64,000 bases of DNA. Origin: CAVVGB01 sp963747715 (GTDB lineage Bacteria; Actinomycetota; Thermoleophilia; Gaiellales; Gaiellaceae). Positions 33,123 to 42,082 of the stretch are shown piece by piece. The position numbers and the translations under genes were made by a program. Location: positions 434,001 to 498,000 of the forward strand of contig CAVVGB010000009.1 in NCBI GenBank assembly GCA_963747715.1, in the 5' to 3' direction. The notes beneath the pieces are model-generated. The model had not been told where the DNA came from. It ran no database searches and saw nothing but the letters and a program-made list of their open reading frames with translations. Positions within the stretch are counted from its first letter, which is position 1. Each line of letters begins with the position of its first letter.

Positions 33123-33842
33123 ATGACGAAGGCGGCTCTCTACGAGGAAGCTCGGCGCCTCGGCGTCGCCGGCCGTTCGAGCATGAGTCGGACCGAACTC
33201 GAAGGGGCCGTCGCCTCGGCGAGACGCGCGAGGCGCTCGGCCGACCGCCTCGCGCGCGTGCGTGACAAGCGGATGGGGACGGTCGGATTCCTACTCGCCC
33301 TCAAGGGCCTCCGATCGGCGTCGCTCAGGGACCGGGTCAACCTGCAGAGCCTCAAGTCGTTGCTGCGCACTCCTGGCCCCCTACGCGCGGCGATCCTGTC
33401 CCTCGCGACACTGGCGGCCGGCGTCCTCGGCCTCGTCGTCGCCTACGGCGTCGTGCCGAGCGAAAGCGTCGCCGCCCAAGCAAGAGCAACCACACTGCGC
33501 CTCGTGACGGTCACCGGACCCGAAGGTACGACGACCATGGCAGTCACGAGGACGAAGCAAGGGAAGACGAAGATCGTGCCCGTTCGCGTTCTTCGTACCG
33601 TGACCGGACCCGGTGGGGTCAGCACGGTTTCAATGGCGATCGCCGGGCCGTCAGTTACTCAAATTCGAGAGCACACGAACACGCAAGTCGTGCAGAACAC
33701 CCAGACCGACGTCGTGACTGAAGTCGTGACGGAATTCCAGCCTGTGACGGTCGTCGTCACGCAACAGGAGACCGTGGTCGTCACCGATACCGTCTTCGTC
33801 GAGGTGACGGTGACGCTGCCGGCCGGGCCGCCGCCGCAGTAA
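33123..33842 (+). CDS. Membrane protein: Rho_N/SAP-like N-terminus, single helix, Val/Thr-rich extracellular stalk
   Basis: A protein of about 239 aa. Residues 1-35 (MTKAALYEEARRLGVAGRSS and MSRTELEGAV) resemble the Rho N-terminal or SAP-like helix-extended-loop-helix found in many actinobacterial proteins. A membrane helix at about 90-115 follows (ILSLATLAAGVLGLVVAYGV). The outside part is a Val/Thr-rich beta-like stalk with repeated VTGPEG/VTGPGG units and strings such as VVTEVVTEF. The start is uncertain: ATG 33123 coincides with the domain and with a rise in GC3; GTG 33021 or 32991 would add residues without recognisable sequence. It might link cytoplasmic nucleic acid or protein to the envelope, but that is speculation. 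Confidence 0.62.
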   Translation: MTKAALYEEARRLGVAGRSSMSRTELEGAVASARRARRSADRLARVRDKRMGTVGFLLALKGLRSASLRDRVNLQSLKSLLRTPGPLRAAILSLATLAAGVLGLVVAYGVVPSESVAAQARATTLRLVTVTGPEGTTTMAVTRTKQGKTKIVPVRVLRTVTGPGGVSTVSMAIAGPSVTQIREHTNTQVVQNTQTDVVTEVVTEFQPVTVVVTQQETVVVTDTVFVEVTVTLPAGPPPQ

Positions 33843-33933
33843 CGAACGCGGCCGAGATCATCGTCGCGCGGTAACCGGACTCCAACCGCAAGTTGGCCAC
33901 ATCTTCACCGCGGTCGCGCCTACGGTTGCGTTC

Positions 33934-34206
33934 GTGGAAGCGAGATCCCCCCAAGAGTCGATAGCCGCTGTCTGGGGCCTGGTTCACAATCGGCCCGTGG
34001 AGCGATTCGCGGCTCTTCGACACGCGCTTACTCATCGGGCGAAACCGGCCTCAGGCTCCACCCCCGCTCGGGTGGCGCCATCGGCCGAGCGGAGGACCGA
34101 GGATGCGCCCGACAGCAGACTGCCGGGACTCCTCGTGCTGCTGGTTCCTCTCGCGGCGCTCGCGTGGGCCGCGATCGGTTGGTTCGTCTATCGACTGATC
34201 ACCTGA
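33934..34206 (+). CDS. Small protein with a C-terminal membrane helix, unknown function
   Basis: A 90-aa protein with a polar N-terminal 60 residues and one C-terminal hydrophobic helix (LLVLLVPLAALAWAAIGWFVY). It has no family resemblance I can recognise. GTG 33934 is the assumed start; there is no clear Shine-Dalgarno. It lies downstream of the stalk protein and is convergent with the next small gene. It could be a tail-anchored protein. Confidence 0.48.
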   Translation: MEARSPQESIAAVWGLVHNRPVERFAALRHALTHRAKPASGSTPARVAPSAERRTEDAPDSRLPGLLVLLVPLAALAWAAIGWFVYRLIT

Positions 34207-34261
34207 GCTCCACCGCCTTCCGCGCTCTGAATTCTCTGAGGCGCGACGCGCGGTAAACGAG

Positions 34262-34528
34262 CTAGTCGACGTCCGGGTCGATGCGGCTGGCCCGCTGCGA
34301 GACCTGCTCGGCCCGCATGCGCTCCTGCCTGGCCTGCTCGGCCTGCTCGTCTGCGAGAGCCTGCCGCTCTTCCGCACGCCTCGCGCGGGCCGCGGATTCG
34401 TCCCTCAGCTCGCGCGCTTCGTCCCGCTTGCCTTCGATCCGTCGCTCGTTCGCCCGCCGGGCGGCCAGGAGCAGGACGATGACCACGACGACGGCAACTG
34501 CGATCACGATCCAAACCCACGTGTCCAT
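34262..34528 (-). CDS. Small membrane protein with a charged coiled-coil tail
   Basis: An 88-aa protein with an N-terminal helix (WVWIVIAVAVVVVIVLLLAA, residues ~4-23), then about 60 residues of alternating Arg/Glu/Ala (RDESAARARRAEERQALADE) that should form a long helix or coiled coil. Similar small proteins are common in actinobacteria, but the function is not known. ATG 34528 has GGGAGAG about 6 nt upstream. It is transcribed alone, convergent with the preceding small gene. Confidence 0.68.
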   Translation of the reverse strand: MDTWVWIVIAVAVVVVIVLLLAARRANERRIEGKRDEARELRDESAARARRAEERQALADEQAEQARQERMRAEQVSQRASRIDPDVD

Positions 34529-34605
34529 GACATCTCTCCCCTGTTGGCGACTGGGTACAAGGAAGCCATCCCCTCGAATTCGCACGCCAAACTTGCGGGC
34601 GCTTG

Positions 34606-36702
34606 CTAGCCGGCGGAAACGCGGGCTTCGGCCGTATAGCGCTCGCGCTTGTACGGAAGCGGAATGGCCGGATTCTCGGAGTCGATCTCGCGCGCCAGGC
34701 GGTGGCCGTCGAAGACGGCCTCGGAGATGAGCCGTGGCGCGACGCAGTCCCCGATCCTGAAGACCGCCTCGATCCCCTCCGCGCGGAGAGCGTCCTCGTC
34801 CGCCTTCAGCTCGAGGTAGAGGCTCTCGTTCGAGAGGCGCTGCGTCACCAGCACGACCGCGTCCGCGTCGATCTCCACCGGCTCCATGAACTCGTCGTGC
34901 GCCGTTACGTGTCCGGGCTGAATCGCCGTCAGGAACGCGCCGAGCCGCTGCCCCACTCCCACTTCGTGGAGATGCTGGCGGACCAAGGGACCTTCGAGCG
35001 TCTCGTCGCAGACCGGCGCTACGCGCTCGAAGGGCGTGACGATCTCGACGCGGAACCCCTCTCCCGCGAGCTTCTCCGCGATACCCGCGCCGGTGTAGTA
35101 GCCCTCGCAGTCGAAGACGATCACGCGCTCGCCGGGAGGAACCTTGCCCTCGAGCATCACCTGCTCGGGTGTGAGCACGTGAGGGAGCGAGACGTCCGCG
35201 CCGTCGATCGGAGCGTGCGTCACGTAGTTGACCCCGTCGCCGGCCCATCGTGCGCCGGTCGCAACGACCACGAGCTCCGCCCCGTACTCGCGCACGCCGT
35301 CCGCATCGAGCCGCGTGCCGGTGATCACCTCGACGTTCGCGAGCTTCTCGAGCTGTACCGCACGCCAGTTGAGGACGCGGCCCCATTCCCCCAGTCCGGG
35401 CAGACGCGGGACCCACCGCATGATCCCGCCGATCTCGGCTTCCGCCTCGACGAGATGGACGCGGCGCATGCCGCGCTTGCCGAGAACGATGGCGCACTCC
35501 ATGCCCGCGGGCCCGGACCCGACGACGAGCACGTCGCGGTCGGCGTTCGCAGCAGGCTCGAAGCGCTCGGGGTGCCAGCCGCGCCGGTATTCCTCGCCGA
35601 CCGTCGCATTCTGCGTGCAGCGAATCTGGTTCCCGTACTCGGCACCGGCGGCGCAGATGTTGCAGCCGATGCACTCGCGGATCTCGCCGTAGCGGCCCTC
35701 CTCGATCTTCTTGGGGAGGAATGGATCAGAGATGGAAGGGCGTGCGGCGCCGATCAGGTCCCAGACACCGCTTCGCACGATCTCCGCCATGCGGTCGGGG
35801 TTCGTGAGCCGCCCCACGCCGACGATCGGCTTGGCGGTCACCTCGCGCACGCGCCCGGTCCACTCGAGCTGGTAGCCCTCCGCGAAGTAGCGCGACGTGC
35901 CCGAGTCCTTCGACCAGTCGAGGATCGAGCCGACGTTGACGTCCCAGAGGTCGACGAGGTTGTCGGCCAGCGAGATGTACGCAAGCCCTTCCTCGAGCTC
36001 GACCCCGGCCGGCCCGAGCGCCTCCACGCAGAAGCGCACGGCGATGGCGCAGTCCTCCCCGACCGCGGCGCGGACATCCTCGAGCGTCTCGAGCCAGAAG
36101 CGCGCGCGGTTCTCGAACGAGCCGCCGTATTCGTCGGTGCGGCGGTTGTAGAACGGCGAGAGGAACTGGAGCGGCAGATAGCTGTGGCCGCCGTAGACGT
36201 AGATGATGTCGAAGCCGGCGTCGCGGGAAAGCTGCGCGGCGCGCACCCAGTCGCTTCGCACTCGCCGGATGTCCTCTTTGTCCATCGCCTTCGGAACGCA
36301 GAGCGGCTCGTAGTCGCTCGCGAGCTGCGACGGGCCGATCGGAGGGGTGCGCGCCTCGCGCGAGCGGGCGTGCACGCCGCCATGCGTGAGCTCGATGCCC
36401 GCGAGGGCGCCATGCTCGTGCGCGTCCTCGCACATGAGCGAGAGGTTGCGTGCGTCCTCCTCGTCCCAGACGCGCACCGAGACGATGGGCCAGTAGTCGG
36501 AGTCCTCGCTCACGAGAGCCTCCTCGGTGCAGACCGCAGCCCAGCCGCCCTCGGCCTTCATTCCACGGAAGCGGGCCTGCGACCACGGCTTCTCGGTGCC
36601 GAAGCCCGTGCAGTGCGGGACGCCGTAGAAGCGGTTCCGGAGCGTCTTCGGCCCGATCTGGACGGGCTCGAAGAGGATGTCATGACGCGGGTCGCGGGAC
36701 AT
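34606..36702 (-). CDS. Trimethylamine-dehydrogenase-family flavoprotein (OYE-type FMN barrel, 4Fe-4S, FAD/NAD-like domains)
   Basis: A 698-aa protein of the TMADH/dimethylamine/histamine dehydrogenase family. It begins with DPRHDILFEPVQIGPKTLRN, very close to TMADH as I recall it. Cys31 in VPHC matches the residue carrying 6-S-cysteinyl-FMN. The barrel includes YVYGGHSYLPLQFLSP and RFWLETLEDV. CIGCNIC plus a later Cys form the 4Fe-4S site, and VLVVGSGPAGMECA starts the dinucleotide-like domain. The TMADH substrate bowl is altered: Tyr60 and Trp355 positions appear as Glu61 and Ala here, while one Trp (DWSKD) remains, so a methylated or other amine different from trimethylamine is likely. ATG 36702 reproduces the family N-terminus. 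It diverges from potA. Confidence 0.85.
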   Translation of the reverse strand: MSRDPRHDILFEPVQIGPKTLRNRFYGVPHCTGFGTEKPWSQARFRGMKAEGGWAAVCTEEALVSEDSDYWPIVSVRVWDEEDARNLSLMCEDAHEHGALAGIELTHGGVHARSREARTPPIGPSQLASDYEPLCVPKAMDKEDIRRVRSDWVRAAQLSRDAGFDIIYVYGGHSYLPLQFLSPFYNRRTDEYGGSFENRARFWLETLEDVRAAVGEDCAIAVRFCVEALGPAGVELEEGLAYISLADNLVDLWDVNVGSILDWSKDSGTSRYFAEGYQLEWTGRVREVTAKPIVGVGRLTNPDRMAEIVRSGVWDLIGAARPSISDPFLPKKIEEGRYGEIRECIGCNICAAGAEYGNQIRCTQNATVGEEYRRGWHPERFEPAANADRDVLVVGSGPAGMECAIVLGKRGMRRVHLVEAEAEIGGIMRWVPRLPGLGEWGRVLNWRAVQLEKLANVEVITGTRLDADGVREYGAELVVVATGARWAGDGVNYVTHAPIDGADVSLPHVLTPEQVMLEGKVPPGERVIVFDCEGYYTGAGIAEKLAGEGFRVEIVTPFERVAPVCDETLEGPLVRQHLHEVGVGQRLGAFLTAIQPGHVTAHDEFMEPVEIDADAVVLVTQRLSNESLYLELKADEDALRAEGIEAVFRIGDCVAPRLISEAVFDGHRLAREIDSENPAIPLPYKRERYTAEARVSAG

Positions 36703-36725
36703 CGACCGCGATAGCATCGCGGTTC

Positions 36726-37826
36726 GTGGCGCAGTCAGTCAAAGAAGAAGCCGTGGCCGGCCCCGCAAGGGCCGGCGTCGCGCTGGAGGGTCTCAGCAAG
36801 CGCTTCGGCGACGTCGAGGCCGTCCGGCAGCTCGATCTCGAGATTCGCGAGGGAGAGTTCTTCTCGCTGCTCGGCCCCTCCGGCTGCGGCAAGACGACGA
36901 CCCTTCGCCTCATCGCCGGCTTCGAGGAGCCCACGACTGGGCGGATCGTCCTCGGTGGAAAGGACGTGACCGATACGCCGCCGCACAAGCGTCCGGTCAA
37001 CACGGTCTTCCAGAACTATGCGCTCTTCCCGCACCTGAACGTGCGCGACAACGTCGCCTTCGGCCTCCGTTTTCAGAACGTCGAGCGGCAGGACCGCGAC
37101 AGACGCGTCGACCGCGCGCTCGCACTCGTCCGGATGGAGCGCTTCGCGCGCCGCAAGCCGGCCCAGCTCTCCGGCGGCGAGCAGCAGCGCGTGGCTCTCG
37201 CCCGCGCACTCGTCCTCAATCCGAGCGTCCTCCTTCTCGACGAGCCGCTCGGCGCCCTCGACGCCAAGCTGAGACGCGCGCTCCAGATCGAGCTCAAGGC
37301 GATCCAGGAGCAAGTCGGGATCACCTTCGTCTACGTCACCCATGACCAGGAAGAGGCGCTGACGATGTCGGACCGCATCGCGGTCATGTCCGACGGCCGC
37401 GTGCAGCAGATCGGGACGCCGCGCGAGGTCTACGAAGAGCCGGAGACGACGTTCGTCGCCGACTTCCTCGGCGTCTCGAACCTGATGGCCGGCGAGGCGG
37501 ACGGCCGGGGACGCGTGCGCGTCGGCGACGCCGAGCTCATGGCCGCCCGCGGCGACGTCGAGGCGATCGGCGACGTTCAGGTGACCATTCGCCCGGAGCG
37601 CGTGCAGCTCGAGCCCCCGGGGCCCGAGGGCAACAACCGCCTGCGCGCCATCGTCACGCGGGTCGTCTACCTCGGGGCGACCACGAACGTCCTCCTCGAG
37701 CTCGCGCAGGGAGAACGGCTCCAGGCCGGTCTGCAGAGCGGTGCCGAGGCCTATAGGGAGGGAAGCCCGGTCGGGGTCTACCTCCCGCCCGAGTCGCTGC
37801 GGATCCTCAGGCGCTCAGACGCGTAG
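36726..37826 (+). CDS. potA: ABC transporter ATP-binding protein, PotA-like
   Basis: A 366-aa importer ATPase with Walker A GPSGCGKTT, the Q-loop TVFQNYALFPHLNV, signature LSGGEQQRVALARAL, Walker B VLLLDEPLGALDAK and switch His in THDQEEALTM. A C-terminal TOBE-like domain contains VTIRPERVQLE. This is the spermidine/putrescine (PotA) subfamily, also used for other cationic or quaternary amines. GTG 36726 is assumed; GTG 36753 is possible. The gene diverges from the flavoprotein (23 bp) and converges on potC with a 12-bp overlap, an unusual split of one transporter over two strands. Confidence 0.85.
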   Translation: MAQSVKEEAVAGPARAGVALEGLSKRFGDVEAVRQLDLEIREGEFFSLLGPSGCGKTTTLRLIAGFEEPTTGRIVLGGKDVTDTPPHKRPVNTVFQNYALFPHLNVRDNVAFGLRFQNVERQDRDRRVDRALALVRMERFARRKPAQLSGGEQQRVALARALVLNPSVLLLDEPLGALDAKLRRALQIELKAIQEQVGITFVYVTHDQEEALTMSDRIAVMSDGRVQQIGTPREVYEEPETTFVADFLGVSNLMAGEADGRGRVRVGDAELMAARGDVEAIGDVQVTIRPERVQLEPPGPEGNNRLRAIVTRVVYLGATTNVLLELAQGERLQAGLQSGAEAYREGSPVGVYLPPESLRILRRSDA

Positions 37827-38696
37827 CTGCGCGAAATCGTTCATCGCCGATCCGCCTTCGCCGCGCGCACGCCGCGCGATACGCAGGATGAGGAAGGCGA
37901 GCGTCACGGCGAAGATCGTGGCGAACAGCATCACGCTCGCGAGCGCGTTCAGCGCCGGGGTCGGCGCGCCGCGCGCGTTGGCGTAGATCTTGACCGGGAT
38001 GGTCTCCGTGGAAGCATCCGCCGATAGGTACTGGCTGATGACGAAGTCGTCGATCGAGATGGCGAAGACCATCATGAAGCTCGCGAAAATCGCGGGCATG
38101 AGGAGCGGGAGCAGGGCCAGACGCAACGCTTGCACCGGTGAGGCGCCGAGGTCCATCGCCGCCTCCTCGTAGTCGCGCCCGATGGATAAGAGACGCCCGC
38201 GAACGATGATGACGACGAACGCGAGCGAGAAGGTCACGTGCCCGACGAGCTGCGCGGTCGTCCCGAACTGGATGAACGTGAAGAGGTTGATGACGGTGAG
38301 GAAGAGCGCGACGCCGAGGACGAGCTCAGGCGTCACGACCGGAAGCAGCGTCGTGAAGCGCGCGCTGCCGGCTCCGCGTCCGCGCCAGCGCGTCAGTGCG
38401 AGCCCGAGAGCGAAACCGAGCGGAACGGTGATCAGCATCGCGAGGCCCGCGAGCTTGAGGCTTTGGAAGAGCGCCTCGCGAAGCGAGGGGTCATGCCAGA
38501 CCGAGAGGTCAGGCTCTTCGTAGTACCAGCGCGTCGACCAGCCTTGCGCCGTGCTTCGTGAACGACCCTCGTTGAAGGAGAAGCGAACGGCGAGGAGGAT
38601 GGGGAGGATCGACCACATCATGTAGAGGAACGTGATGAGCGCGAGGACGCGCGGACGTCCCCACGGGTTGGCGAGGCGACCACGCAGCCCGTTCAT
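37815..38696 (-). CDS. potC: ABC transporter permease, PotC-like
   Basis: A 293-aa binding-protein-dependent permease with six hydrophobic segments. The EAA-loop equivalent is DYEEAAMDLGASPVQALRLALLP, and the downstream ISIDDFVISQYLS motif is characteristic of PotC-type subunits. ATG 38696 overlaps the potB stop by 4 nt (ATGA). It is the last gene of potD-potB-potC. With PotB it forms the membrane channel energised by PotA. The long in-frame extension upstream lies over potB and is a shadow. Confidence 0.86.
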   Translation of the reverse strand: MNGLRGRLANPWGRPRVLALITFLYMMWSILPILLAVRFSFNEGRSRSTAQGWSTRWYYEEPDLSVWHDPSLREALFQSLKLAGLAMLITVPLGFALGLALTRWRGRGAGSARFTTLLPVVTPELVLGVALFLTVINLFTFIQFGTTAQLVGHVTFSLAFVVIIVRGRLLSIGRDYEEAAMDLGASPVQALRLALLPLLMPAIFASFMMVFAISIDDFVISQYLSADASTETIPVKIYANARGAPTPALNALASVMLFATIFAVTLAFLILRIARRARGEGGSAMNDFAQLRV

Positions 38697-39586
38697 GCCT
38701 CGAGCTCCTTGGTCGCGCGCGTCGTCGAGACGAGGTAATAGAACATGAAGACGAGCAGCAACAACATGAGCACGATCACGAGCGCCGCACCGACCTGGCG
38801 CTGCGAGCCTCCCAGGATGAAGAGCGTGATCTGGTTCCCGATCATGCTCGTGCGCGGCGAGCCGGACAAGAGATCCGGCGTGTAGTAGTCGCCGAACATC
38901 GGCAGCGCGATGATGACGCTGCCCGCGAGGATGCCGGGCTTCGACAGCGGCAGGGTCACGCGCCGAAAGGTTTGGAAGCGACCAGCGCCGAGATCGCGCG
39001 CAGCTTCGAGAAGGCTCTTGTCGATCTGGTCGAGCGCCGCATAGAGCGGCAGGATCAGGAACGGCACATAGCCGTAGACGAGGCCGAGGACGACGGTCGA
39101 GGCGCGGCCGTCGAGCCACGCTCGTGGCTCGTCGATCACGTGCAACCACATGAGCACGTCGTTGACGTAACCGTCGTCCTGCAAGAGGTTGACCCAGGCG
39201 AGCATCCGCATCAGATAGCTGATCCAAAACGGCGCCACGAGCCCGATCAGGAGGAGCGTCTTCCAGCGTCCTCCGTGACGCGCGATGAAGTAGGCCACCG
39301 GGTATCCGATGGCGAGCGAAAGGGCGAGCGCGATGGCCACGTACGCGAAGGTCCGCACGAAGACGACGAAGAACGTCTCGCCCGGCCCGAACTGCGAGAA
39401 GACGGTCTCGAAGGCGCTGACGTCCCACTCGAGCGGATTCCAGGTCGGATTGGGATCGAGGAAGATCGGGTCCGGCTTCCCCATCGCGATCGCGAGGATC
39501 GTGTAGACGGGGATGACGAAGAAGACCGCGGACCAGACGATCCCCGGAGTTCCGAGAACACCCCAAAACCAGCGCGGATACCTCAT
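38693..39586 (-). CDS. potB: ABC transporter permease, PotB-like
   Basis: A 297-aa permease with six helices. AARDLGAGRFQTFRRVTLPLSKPGI is the EAA loop contacting the ATPase, and FGDYYTPDLLSG lies where PotB proteins have a conserved 'G.....D.L.G' segment. ATG 39586 is 16 bp after the potD stop, and the 3' end is coupled to potC. It imports the ligand delivered by the lipoprotein PotD. Confidence 0.86.
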   Translation of the reverse strand: MRYPRWFWGVLGTPGIVWSAVFFVIPVYTILAIAMGKPDPIFLDPNPTWNPLEWDVSAFETVFSQFGPGETFFVVFVRTFAYVAIALALSLAIGYPVAYFIARHGGRWKTLLLIGLVAPFWISYLMRMLAWVNLLQDDGYVNDVLMWLHVIDEPRAWLDGRASTVVLGLVYGYVPFLILPLYAALDQIDKSLLEAARDLGAGRFQTFRRVTLPLSKPGILAGSVIIALPMFGDYYTPDLLSGSPRTSMIGNQITLFILGGSQRQVGAALVIVLMLLLLVFMFYYLVSTTRATKELEA

Positions 39587-39602
39587 CCGCGTCGGCCTTG
39601 AA

Positions 39603-40865
39603 TCAGGCGCCGGCTTTGAACTCCGCCCAGATCGTCTGCCAGCGCGCGTCCACCTCGGGCGAGAGCTCGAGGAGCGTGTACCCCTCGTCGAAGTCCTCGG
39701 GCCGAACTACCGTCGAGGCGAGGTGAGCGGGGATGACCTCGTCTGAGACCAGCAGGTCGGGGTTGAGGGAGTTCAACGGCGGCTGGTAACCGACGAAGTT
39801 GTAGAAGTTCGCGTAGGCGTTGTCGTTGTCGAGCATGAAGTTCAGGAAGTGGTGCGCGAGGACGGGGTTCTTGGCGGTGCGCGGAACCGCCATCGTGTCG
39901 CTCCCGACCAGGCCCTTGCCGTCGGGCGGGAACCAGTAGCCGAGGTCGGACGTCTCGACACCCTGGGCGAGGTAGTACTGAGCCGACACGAAATCGCCTG
40001 ACCAGGCCTCGTGCACCCACGCACGCCCTTCGGGCACGTACTGATAGTCGAGGACCGACGTCTTGACGTTGACGGCGTCGGTGAGAGCGAGCAGGTCTTC
40101 GCGCACCTGGTCGAGCGCGGCCTGGTCGTCCGTGTTCATGTCGGTGACTCCGTTGCGAAGGAGCAGCTGACACATCGCCTCGCGGTAGTCGTCGAGCAGA
40201 TAGGTCTTGCCGCGGTACTTCTCTTCGAAGTAGATGTCGTATGGATTGGGGAACTCGTCCGGCGGCGGGTCGACGTGGTCTATGCGGTAGCCAATCCCCG
40301 TCGTGTAGATGACGTAGGGAACCGTGTAGCGCGAGCCGACGTCGTAGAACGGGCTCGTGAGCTGCGGCCAGATGTTCGCCTCGAGGTTGGGAATGTAGGA
40401 GAGGTTGACCGGCTGCAGGAGCTTCCCCGCGACGAGCTTTCCGAGCCGGTCGACCGTCGGGAAGAAGACGTCGAAGTCGACGCCCCCGCTCCGAAGCTTC
40501 GCGACGGCCTCGTCCATCGTGTTGAAGATCGTGATCTCGGTCTTGACCCCGAACTCCTTCTCGAACTTCTTGAGCGTTTTCTTGTCGAGGTAGTCGATCC
40601 AGTTGTAGATCTTGAGCGGACCGGCCTCGGGCTCGAGGTTGGCCGCGATCGCCGGGTTGTCGTCGTAGAGCGGCAGCGTGACCGGGTTGTCGCGCCGGGC
40701 AAGCTCGAAGGGCGCCGCGGTCGTGCCCGTCCCCCCGGCGTCGCCGCCTTCCGAGGAGCAGGCCGCCAGGAAGGCGCTGCTCCCGGAGAGCGCGATCGCT
40801 GCGCCCGCCGACCGCTGCAGGAACTCGCGCCGGTCGAGGCGCCCTCGCTCACGGGGGTGCCGCAT
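39603..40865 (-). CDS. potD: Extracytoplasmic substrate-binding lipoprotein, PotD-like
   Basis: A 420-aa solute-binding protein of the spermidine/putrescine family. The N-terminus has a twin-arginine motif DRREFLQ (11-17) and a lipobox LAAC with Cys36, so it is probably a Tat-exported lipoprotein. Landmarks include LKIYNWIDYLDKKTLKKFEK, DVFFPTVDRLGKLV and PYVIYTTGIGYR. The ligand is likely a polyamine or another cationic amine. Linkage to an amine dehydrogenase and a betaine-type oxygenase suggests a methylated amine, which is inference. It is divergent from the acyl-CoA dehydrogenase gene by 47 bp. Confidence 0.86.
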   Translation of the reverse strand: MRHPRERGRLDRREFLQRSAGAAIALSGSSAFLAACSSEGGDAGGTGTTAAPFELARRDNPVTLPLYDDNPAIAANLEPEAGPLKIYNWIDYLDKKTLKKFEKEFGVKTEITIFNTMDEAVAKLRSGGVDFDVFFPTVDRLGKLVAGKLLQPVNLSYIPNLEANIWPQLTSPFYDVGSRYTVPYVIYTTGIGYRIDHVDPPPDEFPNPYDIYFEEKYRGKTYLLDDYREAMCQLLLRNGVTDMNTDDQAALDQVREDLLALTDAVNVKTSVLDYQYVPEGRAWVHEAWSGDFVSAQYYLAQGVETSDLGYWFPPDGKGLVGSDTMAVPRTAKNPVLAHHFLNFMLDNDNAYANFYNFVGYQPPLNSLNPDLLVSDEVIPAHLASTVVRPEDFDEGYTLLELSPEVDARWQTIWAEFKAGA

Positions 40866-40912
40866 GAGGGTGAGGGTTTACTCGACCTGGCCGGAACCGT
40901 CAAGATCGTACG

Positions 40913-42082
40913 GTGGTCGTTCCCGAGCTTCCGGCCGAGGTCCTTGATCTCAAGCGGCGCGCGGCGCGTTTCGTCGTCGAGGAGCTCTATCCGGCCGAGG
41001 AGCGGATCCTCGAGCGGGGCATCGACCACGCGGACGTCGCGGAGCTGAAGGAAAAGGCCCGCGCGGCCGGTTTCTCCAACTACAACCTGCCCGCCGAGCA
41101 CGACGGCCCCGACCTCCCCATGCTCGCGCAGGTGGCGATCGAGGAGGAGGCCGGCAAGCCGACCAATGGGCTCGGGTTCATCGTCGCCGAGCGCGCGCCC
41201 CGCGAATTGCTCGAGCTGGCGAGCGAAGACCAGATCGACCGTTACGTCCTGCCCGTCATTCGCCACGAGAAGCAGGAGGCCTGGGCGATCACGGAGCCCG
41301 GCGCAGGTTCGGACGTCTCGGCGATCGCGGCGACGGCGACGCGCGACGGCGACGACTGGGTGCTCGAGGGTGAGAAGTGGTTCGTCACCGGCGGCGACAA
41401 GGCCGACTACTTCATCGTGCTCGCCAAGGCCGAGGGCGAGCAGGTCCTCTTTCTCGTCGATCGCGGCACGCCCGGCTGCGAGATCGTCCGCGAGCCGCGC
41501 TTCATGCACGACCCCTACCTGTACAAGCACCCGGAGATCCGCCTCACGAACTGCCGCGTGCCGGATGCGAACCGCGTGCCGTCGGGCAGCGAGGGCGCGC
41601 GCAAGTGGTTCACGGTGGAACGGCTCATGATCGCGGCCCGCTGCTGCGGCGCCACCGAGCGGCTCATCGAGATCGCACGCGAGTTTGCCCTGGAACGAGA
41701 GGCCTTCGAGCGTCCGATCGCCGAATACCAGGGAGTACAATTCCCCTTGGCGGACTCGCTGACCGAGCTCCTCGCCGCGCGACTGCTCACCTACCACGCG
41801 GCCCACGAGTTCGACACGAACGCCGACGGGAGGATCGTCCACGGAAAGGTCGTCATGGCCAAGCTGTTCGCTTCCGAGATGGCGGGTCGCGTCGCCGACA
41901 GGGCGGTGCAGATCTTCGGCGGCCGCGGCTACATGACCGAGAACCCCGCCGAGCGCCACTTCCGCGAGCTGCGCGTCGACCGGATCTGGGAGGGAACCAG
42001 CGAGATCCAGCGTGTGATCATCGCGCGCTGCCTGCTGAAGCGCGGCGTCGCCCCCTACGCGGGATCGGAGCCGTCGCTGTGA
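40913..42082 (+). CDS. Acyl-CoA dehydrogenase family flavoprotein
   Basis: A 389-aa acyl-CoA dehydrogenase. AITEPGAGSDVSAIAATATR and the EKWFVTGGDKADY stretch form the FAD-binding middle domain. ERPIAEYQGVQFPLADSLTE and IFGGRGYMTENPAERHFREL lead to the C-terminal signature RIWEGTSEIQRVIIAR, whose Glu is the usual catalytic base position. The acyl substrate is unknown; ACADs also act on betainyl/carnitinyl-CoA esters, which would suit the neighbours. The GTG start diverges from potD. The stop overlaps the oxygenase start as GTGA, so the two proteins are made together. Confidence 0.86.
   Translation: MVVPELPAEVLDLKRRAARFVVEELYPAEERILERGIDHADVAELKEKARAAGFSNYNLPAEHDGPDLPMLAQVAIEEEAGKPTNGLGFIVAERAPRELLELASEDQIDRYVLPVIRHEKQEAWAITEPGAGSDVSAIAATATRDGDDWVLEGEKWFVTGGDKADYFIVLAKAEGEQVLFLVDRGTPGCEIVREPRFMHDPYLYKHPEIRLTNCRVPDANRVPSGSEGARKWFTVERLMIAARCCGATERLIEIAREFALEREAFERPIAEYQGVQFPLADSLTELLAARLLTYHAAHEFDTNADGRIVHGKVVMAKLFASEMAGRVADRAVQIFGGRGYMTENPAERHFRELRVDRIWEGTSEIQRVIIARCLLKRGVAPYAGSEPSL

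Noticed and set aside
34603..36714. Full-length open frame on the plus strand opposite the TMADH-like gene
   Set aside because: It is an antisense shadow of a high-GC gene; its translation is Arg/Asp/Leu-rich with no family motifs, whereas the minus strand matches a known family from end to end.
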